A stretch of DNA of 64,000 nucleotides from Tupaia tana (GCA_026018925.1 JAKSZU010000018.1:7773320-7837319), one strand, 5' to 3'. Positions 1 through 11,454 are shown, counted from the stretch's first letter. Notes: generated by a model not told the origin, from the letters alone. Numbers and translations are program-made.

Positions 1-650
1 TTTGAAATTACAATCTGGTTTTGCAAACAGAGAAAAGAGATTCTTCAATTAACATTTTCCAGCAAAAGACCACTTTCAAATTTTTTTCTTTAGTCACAGT
101 AAAACAAGATTTCCTTGCCATTCAAAAATGAAGCAATATGTAATGTCTGTGTTGAGCCTGAGTCATACGAATCTTCAAAGAGAAATTCTAGTGGCTTCAT
201 TGGGGTGGAGCCATATCCCATCATTTGAATACTGGATTTATCCAAGCAATCTAAGGCATGCTATGATGGCGATGTAGCAGAAATATCAGTAACTTAACAC
301 TGCAAATATTGTCTTGCTCATGCTAGATGTCCACTGCTAGTCAGTGGCATTTCTGCTCCAGGCAGTCACTCAGGGACCTAGGGAACCCTATTACCTTATG
401 ATGCTACTACCTCAACACTTGCTTCCAAGGGTTCTGCAGCAGGGGCAGAGAGAATTGGAGAGTAGTTTGGTGGTCCAGAGTAGCATCTTCACTTACATCT
501 CACCACCCAGAACTCACATCATACATTCCAACAGATCTGCAACAAAGGCTGGAATGGTAGTGGAACACATAGACTTGAGCACTCAATAGCTTTAGGCTAA
601 CTATCACTTAAATATCAAAACTACTAGATACTTTACATTATTTGTTTTTC
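1..650. other. No recognised feature (unique AT-rich DNA)
   Basis: I see no gene, RNA or recognisable repeat here. The open frame at 344-589 lacks any family signature and looks like chance. Confidence 0.5.
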
Positions 651-654
651 TCTT

Positions 655-770
655 GAAGACAGCTTTGTAATGTGACATTTTCTCATTCACTAGTGGGGAA
701 ACAGGCTGAGGGGTCTTAAATGACTTGTTTAAGGTCGGTCAACCAAACACTGGAGGGACAAATTTGACAT
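655..770 (-). mobile_element. MIR-like SINE fragment (antisense)
   Basis: The text GGGGAAACAGGCTGAGG, followed by TTAAATGACTTGTTTAAGG, matches the reverse complement of the MIR core, which reads like 'GAGGAAACTGAGGC...AAGTNACTTGCCCAAGG'. It is a decayed relic of a tRNA-derived mammal-wide SINE. Confidence 0.6.
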
Positions 771-853
771 TTAGGTCATATAAACTGAACATAAAATACT
801 CTGTCACTCAGCAGTGCCAAACTTTCCAGAAAGGTATATATTCTGTAAAGTGA

Positions 854-874
854 GTGTGTGTGTGTGTGTGTGTG

Positions 875-907
<33 letters not shown>
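854..907. repeat. Palindromic GT/TA/CA microsatellite
   Basis: A (GT)n run at about 854-874 passes through TATATA (875-880) into a (CA)n run at 881-907. The whole tract is a nearly perfect inverted repeat that could extrude as a cruciform or hairpin. Confidence 0.95.
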
Positions 908-934
908 TCATTCTTTTTTTATACCAAAAATATA

Positions 935-1530
935 GATTTTTCATAGAAACTGACTATGTAATAGCTCCAAAGTGAGAACAATTCAGTATCTACCAACAGT
1001 GGAACAGATAAATTGATTGTAGTATGTTAACCCAATGGAATACAATGTAGGACTGAAAATGAATGAAATACGGCCACATACATCATGGATGCATCTCACA
1101 CATATAAGGAGACTTCAAAAAGTCCATAGAAAATGGAATTAGAGTACAAGTTGATTTTGGTGCACAAAAATTCGAAACTCATGCAGTTTTTAAATGATGT
1201 ACATGCTCTATGAACTTTTTGAAGATCCCTCATACTATGTTGAATAAAAGAAGCCAAAAAAAAAAGTTCATACTGCATTGTTCTATACTATATAATTCAA
1301 GCAACCAAAATTAATGGAAGGTGATAGCCATCAGGATAATGGTTGCTTTGGTTTGCTAGTGACCAAGAGGGTACATAAGTGGTGTTTCTGTGTTTGCTGT
1401 TGTGCTCATTTATCTGGGTGCTAGTTAGGTGGGTGTGTTTAGCCTGCAAAGATTCTTCTAGCTGTATACTTATAATTTTGGATATTGCTTTGTATAAAAA
1501 TTATACGTGAAAAAACAGAACTTGCAAAAT
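935..1530 (+). mobile_element. L1 LINE 3' end (old), interrupted by a MITE
   Basis: The sequence follows the 3' UTR of old mammalian L1s: the 'AACAGTGGAACAGATAAATTG' zone, 'GAATAAAAGAAGCCA', and then 'GATAATGGTTGCTTTGG' before the AT-rich end. The match resumes on both sides of the MITE at 1106-1232, so the L1 was in place first. Confidence 0.65.
1106..1232. mobile_element. Mariner-like MITE with terminal inverted repeats
   Basis: The left end (AAGGAGACTTCAAAAAGTCC) and the reverse complement of the right end (GAGGGATCTTCAAAAAGTTC) form imperfect terminal inverted repeats of about 25 bp. A TA dinucleotide flanks both sides, as expected for Tc1/mariner target duplication. The element is about 127 bp and has no transposase, so it is non-autonomous. 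Confidence 0.75.
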
Positions 1531-2505
1531 ATAAATTATAGGTTCAGATCAAACTAATTCCAGAGCCCTGCCTTTTATCACGTAGCATCTATCTCTCCTA
1601 CAACCTCATTAAAGTGAAGCTTATCCACACCCTTAAATAGTACAATTTGTTCCCACTTCATTGATACTGGCCATCCATTAAGATGGTTCTTTGGAATCAT
1701 GTTTAGATAGAAATTTTCAGCAAATTTAAGAAAATTGTCAACGTTAACTATAATCCACATTAATGCTGACTTTGGTGAGCTAGTTCTCTTCCTTGAATTC
1801 TAGGGAAAACTGGGTGTCCACAGGGGATGGAGAGGAGGATAATGGAGCCCTCTGTCTCCTCGGGCCAGAAGAATGAACAGTCAAGTGTGAGAATGAAAGG
1901 AGAGAGTGAAACCTATATGTAAAAATATCCCAACCAAGACAAATAATATAGACTGGGACTGGGGGTGTTTCCATCCATTTCATTTGGAGCCATGATAAAA
2001 CTAAAAAATCATTGTTCTTACCAGCTAAATGAACTAACAGCTGAAGATTAATCCTATTTTTTTTCTGCCCTTTCCCTATCTCTTAGCACATTTGCCACCC
2101 AAAACAGCAATTTGGCAGAGTCCTGACTGCCAAGAGACAACACTGTCTCAAGGAAGGTATTAGTGGCAAACCCTCAAGTTGTTGTTTAAGCACCTCCCAG
2201 GTTGGCAACAGAAAGCTAAACACAAAATTGCAAGATGAGCTAGAATTTAATGTTGCAGTTTTCATTCTGTCATCATGTTATGACAGTTTGGTATTTTAAG
2301 CTTTACAGCAGCCAAAGGTTAGGGGTACAATATTCATACTGAGAAGGGCTTCTTTCCCATCTGTTCTGTCCTAGAAACTATGCTTGTAGAATCATGGTTT
2401 TCAAAAATCTAGCAAATGTCTTCATCAGAAGCTACTTTAAAATTCTTTTGGATTGTTAAAAGGCACATTTTCTCAGATTGTGCATCTGAATAAAATAGTG
2501 CAGTT
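1531..2505. other. No recognised feature
   Basis: This is unique sequence with scattered short open frames on both strands. None has a recognisable domain. Confidence 0.45.
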
Positions 2506-2640
2506 CAATTAAACAAATAATTAATAAGCAGCTACTGTGTACTCAGCATTGGACCAAGGGCCGGGCATTTACATAAACTCTCCCTGACAGAAGAAACTGT
2601 AAATACCATTGATTATCATTCACTGTAATGAGTGTTCATA
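2506..2640 (-). mobile_element. MIR/L2-like fragment
   Basis: The text AGCAGCTACTGTGTACTCAG followed by GGGCATTTACATAAACTC resembles the 'GAGCACCTACTGTGTGCCAGGCAC...TTTACATA' end of antisense MIR or L2. It is short and decayed. Confidence 0.4.
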
Positions 2641-2959
2641 TAAAAGATATATCAGAATGTCATGGAAGAATAGAGTTTGGGGCCGTAGCCCAGCATATAG
2701 TTCCATTTGAGTTGGACTTGAAGTTCCATTTGAAGGTAATTTCTTGAAAATACAGATGGAACTTGAGAAATCTGACTGCATGTGAGAAATGGAAAAAGAA
2801 TGATATGTAATGAGTAAAGGGGATAAGAAGACAGCATGAGCCATATCCAGATAAGTCTTGTATAGTATGCTAATAATTGTTGTTATTGTTAAACATTCTC
2901 TTGTTGGTAAAGTGTACCCATTAAACAATTTTTAGAGGAAGAGTAAAATCTTATTTTTC

Positions 2960-3237
2960 TTTAAGTTATTATTTTTAATACCAGAGGGCATGTGCACTTG
3001 CCTGGAAAAATGTTGGGTGAAGAGAGAGGAAAGCCCCTCCCCCTGACTGGGATGTAGTCATGCCACAATCCTTTTCCTCCATTTCTCCTTCCCATCAGGA
3101 TTTTGAGCATGCATGCACTTGTGCCCAGGATGTTTTTCAAGCCATTATGGCCAAAATTCAAACTGAAGTTGGTCATGTGGGATCCAGCTCCCAATGAGCA
3201 ATACTTAACCACCATGCCATGGAGCTGGCCTAAGATT
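2960..3237 (-). mobile_element. Type 1 tRNA-derived SINE, old copy (antisense)
   Basis: In order it carries an AT-rich tail, 'GAGGGCATGTGCACTTGCC', the body phrases 'GTCATGCCACAATCC' and 'CAGGATTTTGAGCATGCATGCA', and the head complement 'CCATGCCATGGAGCTGGCC'. CpGs are mostly lost, so it is much older than the copies near 14.3 or 55.5 kb. Confidence 0.8.
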
Positions 3238-3592
3238 TTATTTTAGAGAGAGAGTCTGGCTACTGGAATGCTATGATAACATGTGCATTTTAGAAAGGGA
3301 AAGCCAGAAAGATAAGGTGAGCTACAAGGAGATTGTTGCAGGGACTCAGGTGCATGAGATTGGAAGCAGTTGCATTTGTCAGAATTCCCTTCTGGGGAGC
3401 ACTGGGGAGCATTCTGTGTATTCTTTGACTATTCCTACTGGGGGGTAGCTCAGACCTCAGGAGAATCTGTGTGAGCTGAGTGAGAAGAGTAATGTTTTAC
3501 TTGTGCTAGAGGAGATGAGGAAGAGGGGGAAAAGAAAAGAAGAAAGAGAAAAGAAGGGTGTAGTGGATGGGGACTATGCAGTATTTTATAAG

Positions 3593-3636
<44 letters not shown>

Positions 3637-4500
3637 CCTCCTTGTAGCTTCCCATGTCTTCAGTCCAAGTCCACACATACTCTGTGGCTCAGGGGAGTAG
3701 ATGCTTAATTTTAAAAGGGCAGAATTCTTTTTATCATAGTATTGGGGACTAAAATAAACACAGCCTGCATAGATAGCCCAAGTCAAGATTTTGGCAGGGA
3801 GGGAGAAAAATTGATTGACAGCATCATTAGCCACCAGTGAATATGAAAATGTGGCTTTGTGTTAATTAAATTCATGACTAGCTCAGTGGTACTGAGGTGC
3901 CGGAGTGCCTGACCTGTATTTGCAAACAGTTCCAAGAATACTGGGAGAGGGTGAGACACTCAGCAAGAACAGTAATATCTTGTGTAACTAATGAAAGTTT
4001 GGGTCTGCACAACTATAAGGGGTGACCATCTAATATTCAAGGTAGATTTTAGTTATTCTCAGGGTCTGAGAGAAGGAAGAAGAGGAGGGAAATGAAATGC
4101 TGAGGGATGATGAAAATACCTCCCAATTAAAACAGACTTTCCCTTGGTCACAAAATCCTTTTTTTTTTTCCCCAACACTTTCTTCCCAAACTGATACTAT
4201 CCTTTGCTGCCCTGGGCCTTTCTCACCCCTTCTAAATAGAAATAGATTACTGTACCACAGAGGGTTGTAGAGGTTAAATGAAGTCACACACACTGAATGC
4301 CCAGCATAGGGTCTGCCCATGTCAGTTGTTTGAAGATTTCAGTTTCCTGTCTTGCCTCTTTTTTGTGTTTATCACCTCCAGTCTTCCACAAATTTTTTCC
4401 CTTCTTTTCCTTTTTACAGTTTAAGGAACAATCAGGGCATTTAAAACTGTTGAACTCCAAAGGGTTGTTGTGAAGGGAGACATTTCTCACACTTTGTTCA
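3238..4500. other. Repeat-poor stretch with a long T run
   Basis: No gene or clear interspersed repeat is visible. A 42-nt T run sits inside it and is listed separately. Some pyrimidine-rich text follows near 4330-4420. Confidence 0.45.
3595..3636. repeat. Poly(T) tract, 42 nt
   Basis: This is an uninterrupted T run. It could be the A-tail of an antisense retrocopy whose body I cannot identify in the following 200 bases. Confidence 0.9.
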
Positions 4501-5290
4501 TTCATTTATTTCATCAGCATATTTTTATTAAACACCTATTTCATCCCAGGCAATATATGTTCCTCCAAGCATGCACTGGTGAATATATAAGATGTACTTT
4601 CTGCCCTTGGAAACTTCTGATACAGAAGGAGAAATGGATAAGTAGGTGGGAAATTCCAAGAAATAACAATGAATGCTGCAAGTGGGATTACATAGTTTGC
4701 CCTGTGCACCATTAAGGAGAATGGCTACAACACTTGGAAGAATATCACATCTTGGAAGTAAGGACATCTAGGCTAACGCATGAATAATTCAGTGATGAGG
4801 TATTGATTATGTCCATGTGCCAAACACTGCACTAGGCTTGGGAAGGACAAATAGATTACTCAGGTAGAGTGTAGTTTTGACATAGGATCAAAATAATGGA
4901 TTATTTCAACAGATTAATGAATTTCACTAGGATGTTTTGGGCCTAGCTGGGAAGAGATAATGTCTGAGTTAATTCTAGATAACTGAGTAGTAGTTAGAGG
5001 AGAAAATATGGAGGGAGAAAACAGAGGATGTTGTAGCAGAGGAAACAGCATGCACAAGGCACAGAGTCATCAAGCAGTGGATCTATGAGGGGTACTTTAT
5101 ATTTAGTATAATTGGCATAAATTGAAGCTGGTGGCAATGGAATCTGAAAAGCCCACAATATGGCAATTGCAGTGAACTGTGGGAATTTTAGTGAACCAAT
5201 GATTAGTGGTGGCTATGGTTTGATCGTATTGACCTTGAAAGGATCACTATAATACCAGTATGAAAAGAGGATACAATTGGAAATGCAAAT
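4500..5290 (+). mobile_element. Ancient interspersed repeat, family unresolved (copy 1)
   Basis: It opens with 'CATTCATTTATTTCATCAGC...TTTTTATTAAACACCTA' and ends with 'TTTGATCGTATTGACCTTG..AGGATCACTAT'. The same order of phrases (start-of-table, weight-loss middle, 'GTGACATGATCTGA' end) recurs near 6.5, 12.5, 39.5 and 47.0 kb. I recognise this as a common old mammalian repeat but cannot name its family with certainty. Confidence 0.5.
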
Positions 5291-5489
5291 TGGCATGACC
5301 ATTTTATACGTGGTACCTACAGCCTATGCTTTCTTTTCCCCTCCTTCTATCTTCTGGACTCCTAGAAACAAAATATAACCCAGAGAAAGACACTGAAAAG
5401 AGAACAACCTGTTATCTTACATTTCCTCTGTAGACACATGGCCTTGGTGTGGATTTATACAACTGCATTTAGGGCTGATGATAGAATCA

Positions 5490-5560
5490 TTGTTTTTTTT
5501 TTTTTTCTTTCTTTCTTTCTTTCTTTTTTTTTATTCCTTTCATGACACAAACCAAGAAAA
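5490..5560. repeat. T-rich / TTTC microsatellite
   Basis: A T run is followed by (CTTT)n units and a second T run. Confidence 0.85.
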
Positions 5561-5574
5561 AAATCATAATAAAA

Positions 5575-6150
5575 TTTTACAAGTTAGCTGCCACCAAGAA
5601 TAAACAAGAGAGCACTATAAGAAATGAATCAGAGGCTCTAACCGAATCTTCTCTCAGGACAATAACTCTAATGCAAAGCCGGGGTCTGAGGAGGTCGCAG
5701 TAGAAAACTCTCCTGGGGCATTTCTGAGGAGAAAGGAAATATTCTCCTCCTGTCATCTTCACTTCATGTCCTAATACGTCTGTGGATGTGCGGAGAAAAC
5801 ATAATCTGCGGCCTCTGCTCTGAATCAAGGTTTGGATAACCAGGGCTATTAAGGCATCCCCAAGGATCCCAGAATTAACCCTCTGTGAACCCAGGGAAGC
5901 CATGGCTGCTAAAACACCAGGGAAAACCTCCTTGATTCTAATCATGGCTGAGCCAAAATGCCACTTGCCATTAGGTTCAATAGGCTTTTTTTATTTTTCC
6001 TTTTTAAATTACAAGATTACCTTTAAATTGTGTACAGGAGCTCATAACCGCTGTCCATTGGAGGTAATCGGGAGTGATTTCATTTTACTCATGGACTGGC
6101 TGCTCTTCTAGAGTCTTTGTTCATTACGCCGCTGTCTATCTCAGTTCCAT
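5575..6150. other. Repeat-free block, possible conserved non-coding element
   Basis: The block has no recognisable repeat and more balanced base composition than its flanks, with intact CpGs in TAATACG, GTGCGGAG and GGTAATCGGG. A minus-strand open frame of 122 codons (5577-5945) overlaps a plus-strand one (5902-6111), but neither has a signature. Low substitution in a conserved enhancer could explain both. This is inference only; no alignment was possible. Confidence 0.3.
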
Positions 6151-6469
6151 TTAAGTATCATTGAGGAATAAATTCTGTAGCAGACATTGTATGTTTTCTT
6201 TTTGAGTCACCTCTTTTGTAGGTGGATGATTGGTCAGAGCGGGCTGGATTATTCTGGAATCTCTCAAGTGGAAATGGTAGATATGCATGCTTAGGACCTC
6301 TGGGAGGTCATTCAGACGTGGAAATTCAGCCTGGTCACTGGGCTGACCGTATGAACTTTCCAAAAAATCACTTGGGAAGACAGATATAACCCTCCAGTCA
6401 TTTTTTCTTACCTTTCATTGAAACAACTTGAGTGTGACTTCATATAGACCAAGGCATAGCATTACTTAC

Positions 6470-7010
6470 CTATTTACTCACTCATTCAGTCATTTATTCA
6501 TTTGATATGAATATTGTGCACCAAGACACTAAGCCTGACAGTGAATGCAGTGGTTAACTGGGAGCTCACTATGGCAGTTAATAGACAAAACTAAACAAGC
6601 TATTCCAGTACAGTATGAGAAGGGCTATGTATGATATGGAGAGAAGGAGGGACAGCCTCTGTACGTTTTCTGTAGAGTTGAGGCCACAGGAGAGGCTTCT
6701 CAGAGTGGAGTACAACTGAGCTGAGGCCTGAGGGTTGAAAGAAGTTTCACTGGCTGAAGGAGTAACTTGGACAAGCTCCCTCAGTGAGGTGAAGGTTCAG
6801 GGAGGCAGAGAATGAAAGTAGGTATGCTGCATAAGGAGGCAGAGCAGGGATTCAGGGTGTTAGGGAGGGATGAGAATGGCTATATCATGAAGAGCTTTGT
6901 AAGTCTTGTTTATGAGCAAGGATTTCACCCCATGGGCCAAGAAGAAGAGAGGAGGGGTATAACCAGATATGCATTTTGAAGAATCACTGTGTTCATTCCC
7001 ATCATAGTGG
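6470..7010 (+). mobile_element. Ancient interspersed repeat, family unresolved (copy 2)
   Basis: It runs from 'CACTCATTCAGTCATTTATTC' through 'GAGGCTTCTCAGAGTGGAG', 'CTGAGGCCTGAGGGTTGAAAG' and 'AAGAGCTTTGTAAGTCTTG' to 'ATTTTGAAGAATCACTGTG'. The order matches the copies at 4.5, 12.5, 39.5 and 47.0 kb. Confidence 0.6.
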
Positions 7011-7344
7011 GTGGTGGGTTCTCCGGGGATCTGATGCATTCATAAACAAGATGAGACCTCAGTTACAATAGTCCTTGCCCCAGAAACAACCTCTAACCAG
7101 CTACACTCTTTGGTTTTGACGTCTTTCTCCAAGAATGCCCTCTGTGCTCCATTTATTTCAATTCTGAAAGTGCCGGAATGTGTTTGTAATAAGAACCTAT
7201 CTAAAGAGAGTCAAAGCCAAGAATTGAAGGCATGACAACATGAACATCCATGGCCCAGCACCCAAGACAGAGGCCACTGGTGGCAGCAGAAGTCTTAGGA
7301 TTAAGTATTGTCAAGTCCTCTTGTCTGATCTTAGCCAAAGTCAT

Positions 7345-7530
7345 GCTGGAGAGACCTCTGGATTCAGAGTCCAGTTCTGTCACTGAACAGTTTAGATAAC
7401 TTACAAGATTTTGTATTCCATTTTCTCCCACCTAAAAAATTAGTGTAACTCCTACAATTCGAGATGTTGTAGGGATTAAATGCTGTATGCATAACACATT
7501 GCAGATATTTATAGAATGAATAGAAATGGG
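7345..7530 (+). mobile_element. MIR SINE relic
   Basis: 'CTCTGGATTCAGAGTCCAG' is followed by 'TCTGTCACTGAACAG', then 'GTTGTAGGGATTAAATGC'. This is the order of the MIR consensus from tRNA-like head to tail. Confidence 0.6.
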
Positions 7531-7544
7531 ATACTGGAGAAACT

Positions 7545-7640
7545 CTGATTATATAGGCTTTAGTCTCCTTGTCTATAAAATAAAAAGATTAGGCTAGATG
7601 ATTTCGAATGCTTTCCAGCTCAAATAATCTATGACTTTTT
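7545..7640 (+). mobile_element. MIR3-like fragment
   Basis: 'CTCCTTGTCTATAAAATAAA' then 'GGCTAGATGATTTCGAATGC' and 'TCCAGCTCAAATAATCTATG' resemble the MIR3-type ending 'CTAGATGATCTCTAAGGTCCCTTCCAGCTC'. Confidence 0.5.
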
Positions 7641-8640
7641 GATGGTTGCCTGTTTGAAGTACTGTGCTGACCAATGGTATACTACACTAATTAGAAGAAA
7701 ACTTGGTTTGGTACCTTATAAAGTCAAAAGACAATCAAAGATTTCCTACATAAAAAACTTTAATGACTATTCTGACTCCATGAAAATTGTCCTTATTTCA
7801 AAAGCCAGTTGATTAGAGGAATGTAGATTTGCGCTGTAGCTGGTTGGACTTGACTTCCCTGGTGAAGACATGGTCTCAGAGGATGCAATGAACAGCAAAT
7901 TTCCTGTAAGACCACTTTGCCCTGTAGAAAACAAAATGGCTTTATCCTTTTATGTTATCTCATGAAGTGCTATTGATGTTCATGCTAAAAGCTCCATGTT
8001 TTTTTTTTTTTTTTCAGAGTAAAGTCTCAAAGATGATTCTGCACACAGAAAATCTGATATTGACTGATGGGGTGTTTCAGATGCTTGTTGGCATCTGAAA
8101 GGGGGATATGACTTAGAATTTGAGTACCTCTGAGAGTTACTCCTATGTAGCAGCTTTGATGTGTACATAATCTTTCCTTGCCTTTTTAAAAGAATCCATC
8201 CTCCCTTAGTAGGTAGACACTGGTGTTATTTAATATTTAATGCCATAGTGGACTGGCCTTTGCCATGACAATGTAGCTAAAAACAGCCACAAGTGGAATT
8301 ATCCTAAAGAAATGAGAATGGCAAGTTTTGGAGAATAGATTATCCCATCTACTCAGGAATGACTGAAATATGCCCCAATCGCAATTTAAATATCTCTTGG
8401 TCACAGTGAGGGATCATCTTCTGTATTGCTAGGCCTGGTATTTTTACGTACTATCTGTATTTTCATTTTCAGTGCTTCAGAGAAGGCAGACTAGAATGTT
8501 GATAGGACCATCCAGAAGCCTATGGTAGAATACAGTCCTCAAACCTTAGGAAACAATGCTGAAAAACAGTTAACCCGGAGAGCAAAATCTCAATGTTATT
8601 TTCTCTGCGAGTGTGAGATGGTCCCTCTGTAGATGCTTCC
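7641..8640. other. No recognised feature
   Basis: Unique AT-rich sequence with an 18-nt T run near 7999-8015. No gene or repeat is recognised. Confidence 0.45.
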
Positions 8641-8734
8641 CCAATATGTGGCCCTGTGGCACAAGCTTTGTTGCCATTATTTTTTTGGTATCCATTTCTT
8701 ATCTTGAACATGACAAATCCAGGGGTAGGAATCC

Positions 8735-8800
8735 AAGTTGCTCCTGCATCTCTATTATACATTGTCTGGCTCATAGTAGGTACACAAAATAATAGCCCAC
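8735..8800 (+). mobile_element. L2/MIR tail fragment
   Basis: 'TTGTCTGGCTCATAGTAGG' followed by 'TACACAAAATAATAG' resembles the 'CCTGGCACATAGTAGGCGCTCAATAAAT' end of L2 and MIR elements. Confidence 0.45.
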
Positions 8801-9130
8801 TAAGTGCATGTACCTATCAGTACTGTGTTATAATTGTTTCATTCCCTAAAATGCAAGCTCCATAAAATAGAGATTTCATATTTTTCAAATACTATATGAA
8901 AAGAATGCTGCTTACTTGGTGGTAGTTAATAGTTTTAGAACGAATACATGAATGTATAAATGCACATTAGTAAAACAATCAAGTTAAAAGGGAACAAGAT
9001 GACCAGGTTGGTTATTTAATAGTTAGGCATTCAGTTTCCACTCCCCAGAACAAATGCTAAAAAGTGGTTGTTCAAATTTGTTTACCCACCTCTTTATCCT
9101 GAATCATCAATTCACTTTGCATTATATGTA

Positions 9131-9497
9131 CAGATGGCTCCTAACTTACCACTTGCTGTTGGACTTCACAATTTTTTGACTTTATAATGATCCAAAGTAA
9201 AATATTCATTCACTAAAAACTGTATTTCAACCATGCAACCATTCTATTTTTCATTTTCAGTACAGTAGTCATTAACTACATGGAATTTCAAGCACTTCAT
9301 TATAAAATAGTCTTTGTGTTAAATGATTTTGCCCAACTGCAGGCTATTATAAGTGTTTTGGGCACATTTAAGGTAGACTAGGCTAAACTGTGATGTTTGG
9401 TAGGTTAGTCCTATTAAATCTATTTTTATTTAAGATATTTTCTGCTGACAATGAGTTTTAATGGGGTGTAACTCCATTGTAAGTTGAGGAGCATCTC
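9131..9497. mobile_element. Tigger/pogo-like DNA transposon relic (MITE)
   Basis: The start (CAGATGGCTCCTAACTTAC) and the reverse complement of the end (AGATGCTCCTCAACTTAC) are terminal inverted repeats. The interior contains 'TACAGTAGTCATTAACTACA', 'GATTTTGCCCAACTGCAGGC' and 'GGTAGACTAGGCTAAACTG', a phrase order known from a common ancient mammalian DNA transposon. It is 367 bp and non-coding. A type 2 SINE abuts its right end. Confidence 0.65.
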
Positions 9498-9735
9498 GGG
9501 GGCTGGACTGTGGTGCAGCTATGAAATGCTGCACTCTGTAAGGTTTACCCACATAGGAAGGTTCTGAGTTCAAGTACAGAGGCCATCCTGAGTATGCCAG
9601 GCACATTCATGCCCAGGATCTGGCTATCTAAAGCTGGGTGTAGATTGCAAGTTCAAGACTGTTGGGGTTGTTATCTCTCTTTCACTCTTCCTGGCTTATC
9701 GTAGAAATATATAAAGTTAAGAAAAAGAATTCTGG
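9498..9735 (+). mobile_element. Type 2 tRNA-derived SINE
   Basis: The head GGGCTGGACTGTGGTGCAGC leads to a B-box-like GTTCTGAGTTCAAGTAC. The body has 'CATGCCCAGGATCTGGCTA' and the tail 'TTGGGGTTGTTATCTCTC'. These phrases are shared with the copies at 11.1, 22.0, 48.6, 49.2 and 54.7 kb. Confidence 0.75.
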
Positions 9736-9744
9736 CACTAAAAT

Positions 9745-10625
9745 CATTTTTATATCTATTATTTAAAAACTGTTCTATTAAATTATTATTGACAAAAAAT
9801 AAGATGCACATACTTAAAATGTATAATTTGATAAGTTTCAATACATCTGCACTGAGAGGAAAACATCACATAACCAGGATGAATATTTCTATTACTCCCG
9901 AAATTTCCATGTATCCTTTGCAATCACTCCTTCCCATTAGGTAACCATAAATCTGCTTTCTGTCACTATGTATTAGTTTGTATTTCCTAGAATTTCATAA
10001 AATGAAATTATACAGTAAATACTCATTTTTGTTTGATTTCTTGCATCACCATTATTATTTTGAGATTAATCTGTGCCGTAGTGTATATCAAGAGTTCATT
10101 TTTGTTTTGTCGAGAAATATGGCATTGTATGAACATACTGCAGTCAGTTTAACCATTCACTTGTGGATGAGTATTTGGGAAGTTTCCATTTTGAGGCTTT
10201 TACAAATAAAGCTTCTATGGACATTCTTGTCAAAGACTTTGTGTGGACAAATATTTTCATCTCTCTTAGGCAAATACCTAGGAAATAAGTGGTTGGATCA
10301 TATGGTAAGAGAATGTTTAACTTTAAGAAAAACCTGCTAGACTGATTTTTGTTTTACATTCCTGCCAGCAGCGTATAGGATGTCTAGCTTTCCCACATCC
10401 TTTGCAATGCTTGGTGTTACTGGTCATCTTGATTTTAGTCATTCAAATAGGTATGTAGTGTTTTAATGTAGTTTTAAATTTTACCCCCTATTGCTAATGA
10501 TGTTCGGCACCTTCGTATGAGTTTATTTCCTACCTACATATCTTGTAATTTTTTGGTCATTTTCTTATTATTGACTTTCAACTTTCAAAAGTGCTTTATA
10601 TATTTTGGATACAAGTTCTTTTTTT
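9745..10625 (-). mobile_element. Old L1 LINE 3' UTR and ORF2 end (antisense)
   Basis: It reads as the complement of an old L1 3' region: 'TAAAATGTATAATTTGATAAG', 'CCATTCACTTGTGGATGAG', 'CTTCTATGGACATTCTTGTC', 'GGATCATATGGTAAGAG', 'TACATTCCTGCCAGCAGCG' and 'TTTCCCACATCCTTTGCAA'. The long open frame at 9978-10340 is on the opposite strand to the L1 and is a shadow. Confidence 0.9.
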
Positions 10626-10745
10626 AAAAAAAAATTTTCTAGAGGGTTCATGCCCTGGCTAGAGGAGATAAGAGGGAACAAGAGAGAGAGAAAAGGTGAG
10701 AAAGCATCCTTTATGAGGGGGGATGATGGAGGTATTTTGCGGCTT
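10626..10745 (-). mobile_element. Probable type 1 SINE fragment (antisense, head missing)
   Basis: It has an A-rich tail complement, 'GAGGGTTCATGCCCTGGC', a GAGA run and 'TTTATGAGGGGGGATGATGG', matching tail and mid-body of type 1. It stops before the head and splits the L1 on either side. Confidence 0.45.
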
Positions 10746-10982
10746 CATAAAAATTTTAGGGTTGTCTTTTCATTTTTGTGAAAGATTCCATTGGGTTTTT
10801 GATAGGGATTGCACTGAGTCTGTAAATTGCTTTGGGACATTTTAACAATATTAATTCTTTAAATCTGTGAACATGGGATATGTTTCATATATCTGAGTCT
10901 TCTTCAGATCCTTTCATCAGTGTTTTAGAGGGTTTTTTTAGCATATAATTCCTTTTCTTTCTTGGTTACATTTCTTTCTCAA

Positions 10983-10984
10983 TG

Positions 10985-11024
<40 letters not shown>
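10983..11024. repeat. (GT)n microsatellite
   Basis: About 20 uninterrupted GT units inside the antisense L1. Confidence 0.95.
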
Positions 11025-11026
<2 letters not shown>

Positions 11027-11090
11027 TTGGTGCTATTGTAGACGGTATTGTCTTGGTAGTTGGTTACTAGTGTATGAAAATGCTACTGGG

Positions 11091-11265
11091 GTCAGCGTGG
11101 CACAATGATAAGGCAACAGGACTCACATGGGAGAGGTCCTGGGCTGACGTGCATGCATCCCTGGGCCAGCAGAAACTGGGGCAGTTCATAGCATAAGGAC
11201 CTCGTTGGGCATCTGTCTCTCTCTTTCACAGAAGAAGTAAACAAACTTTAGAAAAACACACTACT
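11091..11265 (+). mobile_element. Type 2 tRNA-derived SINE within L1
   Basis: It starts GGGGTCAGCGTGGCACAATG, has 'ATGGGAGAGGTCCTGGG', 'GGACCTCGTTGGGCATC' and the tail 'GTAAACAAACTTTAG'. ORF2-type L1 text resumes after it, so it inserted into the LINE. Confidence 0.75.
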
Positions 11266-11416
11266 GATTTTTTTTGTGTTGACTTCGTATCTTGCAACTT
11301 TATTGAATTTGTTTATTAGTTCTAACAGTTTTTATGGTGGAGTCTTGAAGATACTCTGTGTATATATCATGTCATTTATAAACAATGGCAGATTTAGTTC
11401 TTTTCCAATTTAGGTG

Positions 11417-11419
<3 letters not shown>

Positions 11420-11454
<35 letters not shown>

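Noticed and set aside
5577-5945. 122-codon minus-strand membrane protein
   Set aside because: Hydrophobic runs arise from low-complexity codons; no homology recalled. Kept only as a possible conserved non-coding block.
9978-10340. 120-codon plus-strand gene
   Set aside because: It is the complement of an L1 3' region and lies on the wrong strand for the LINE.
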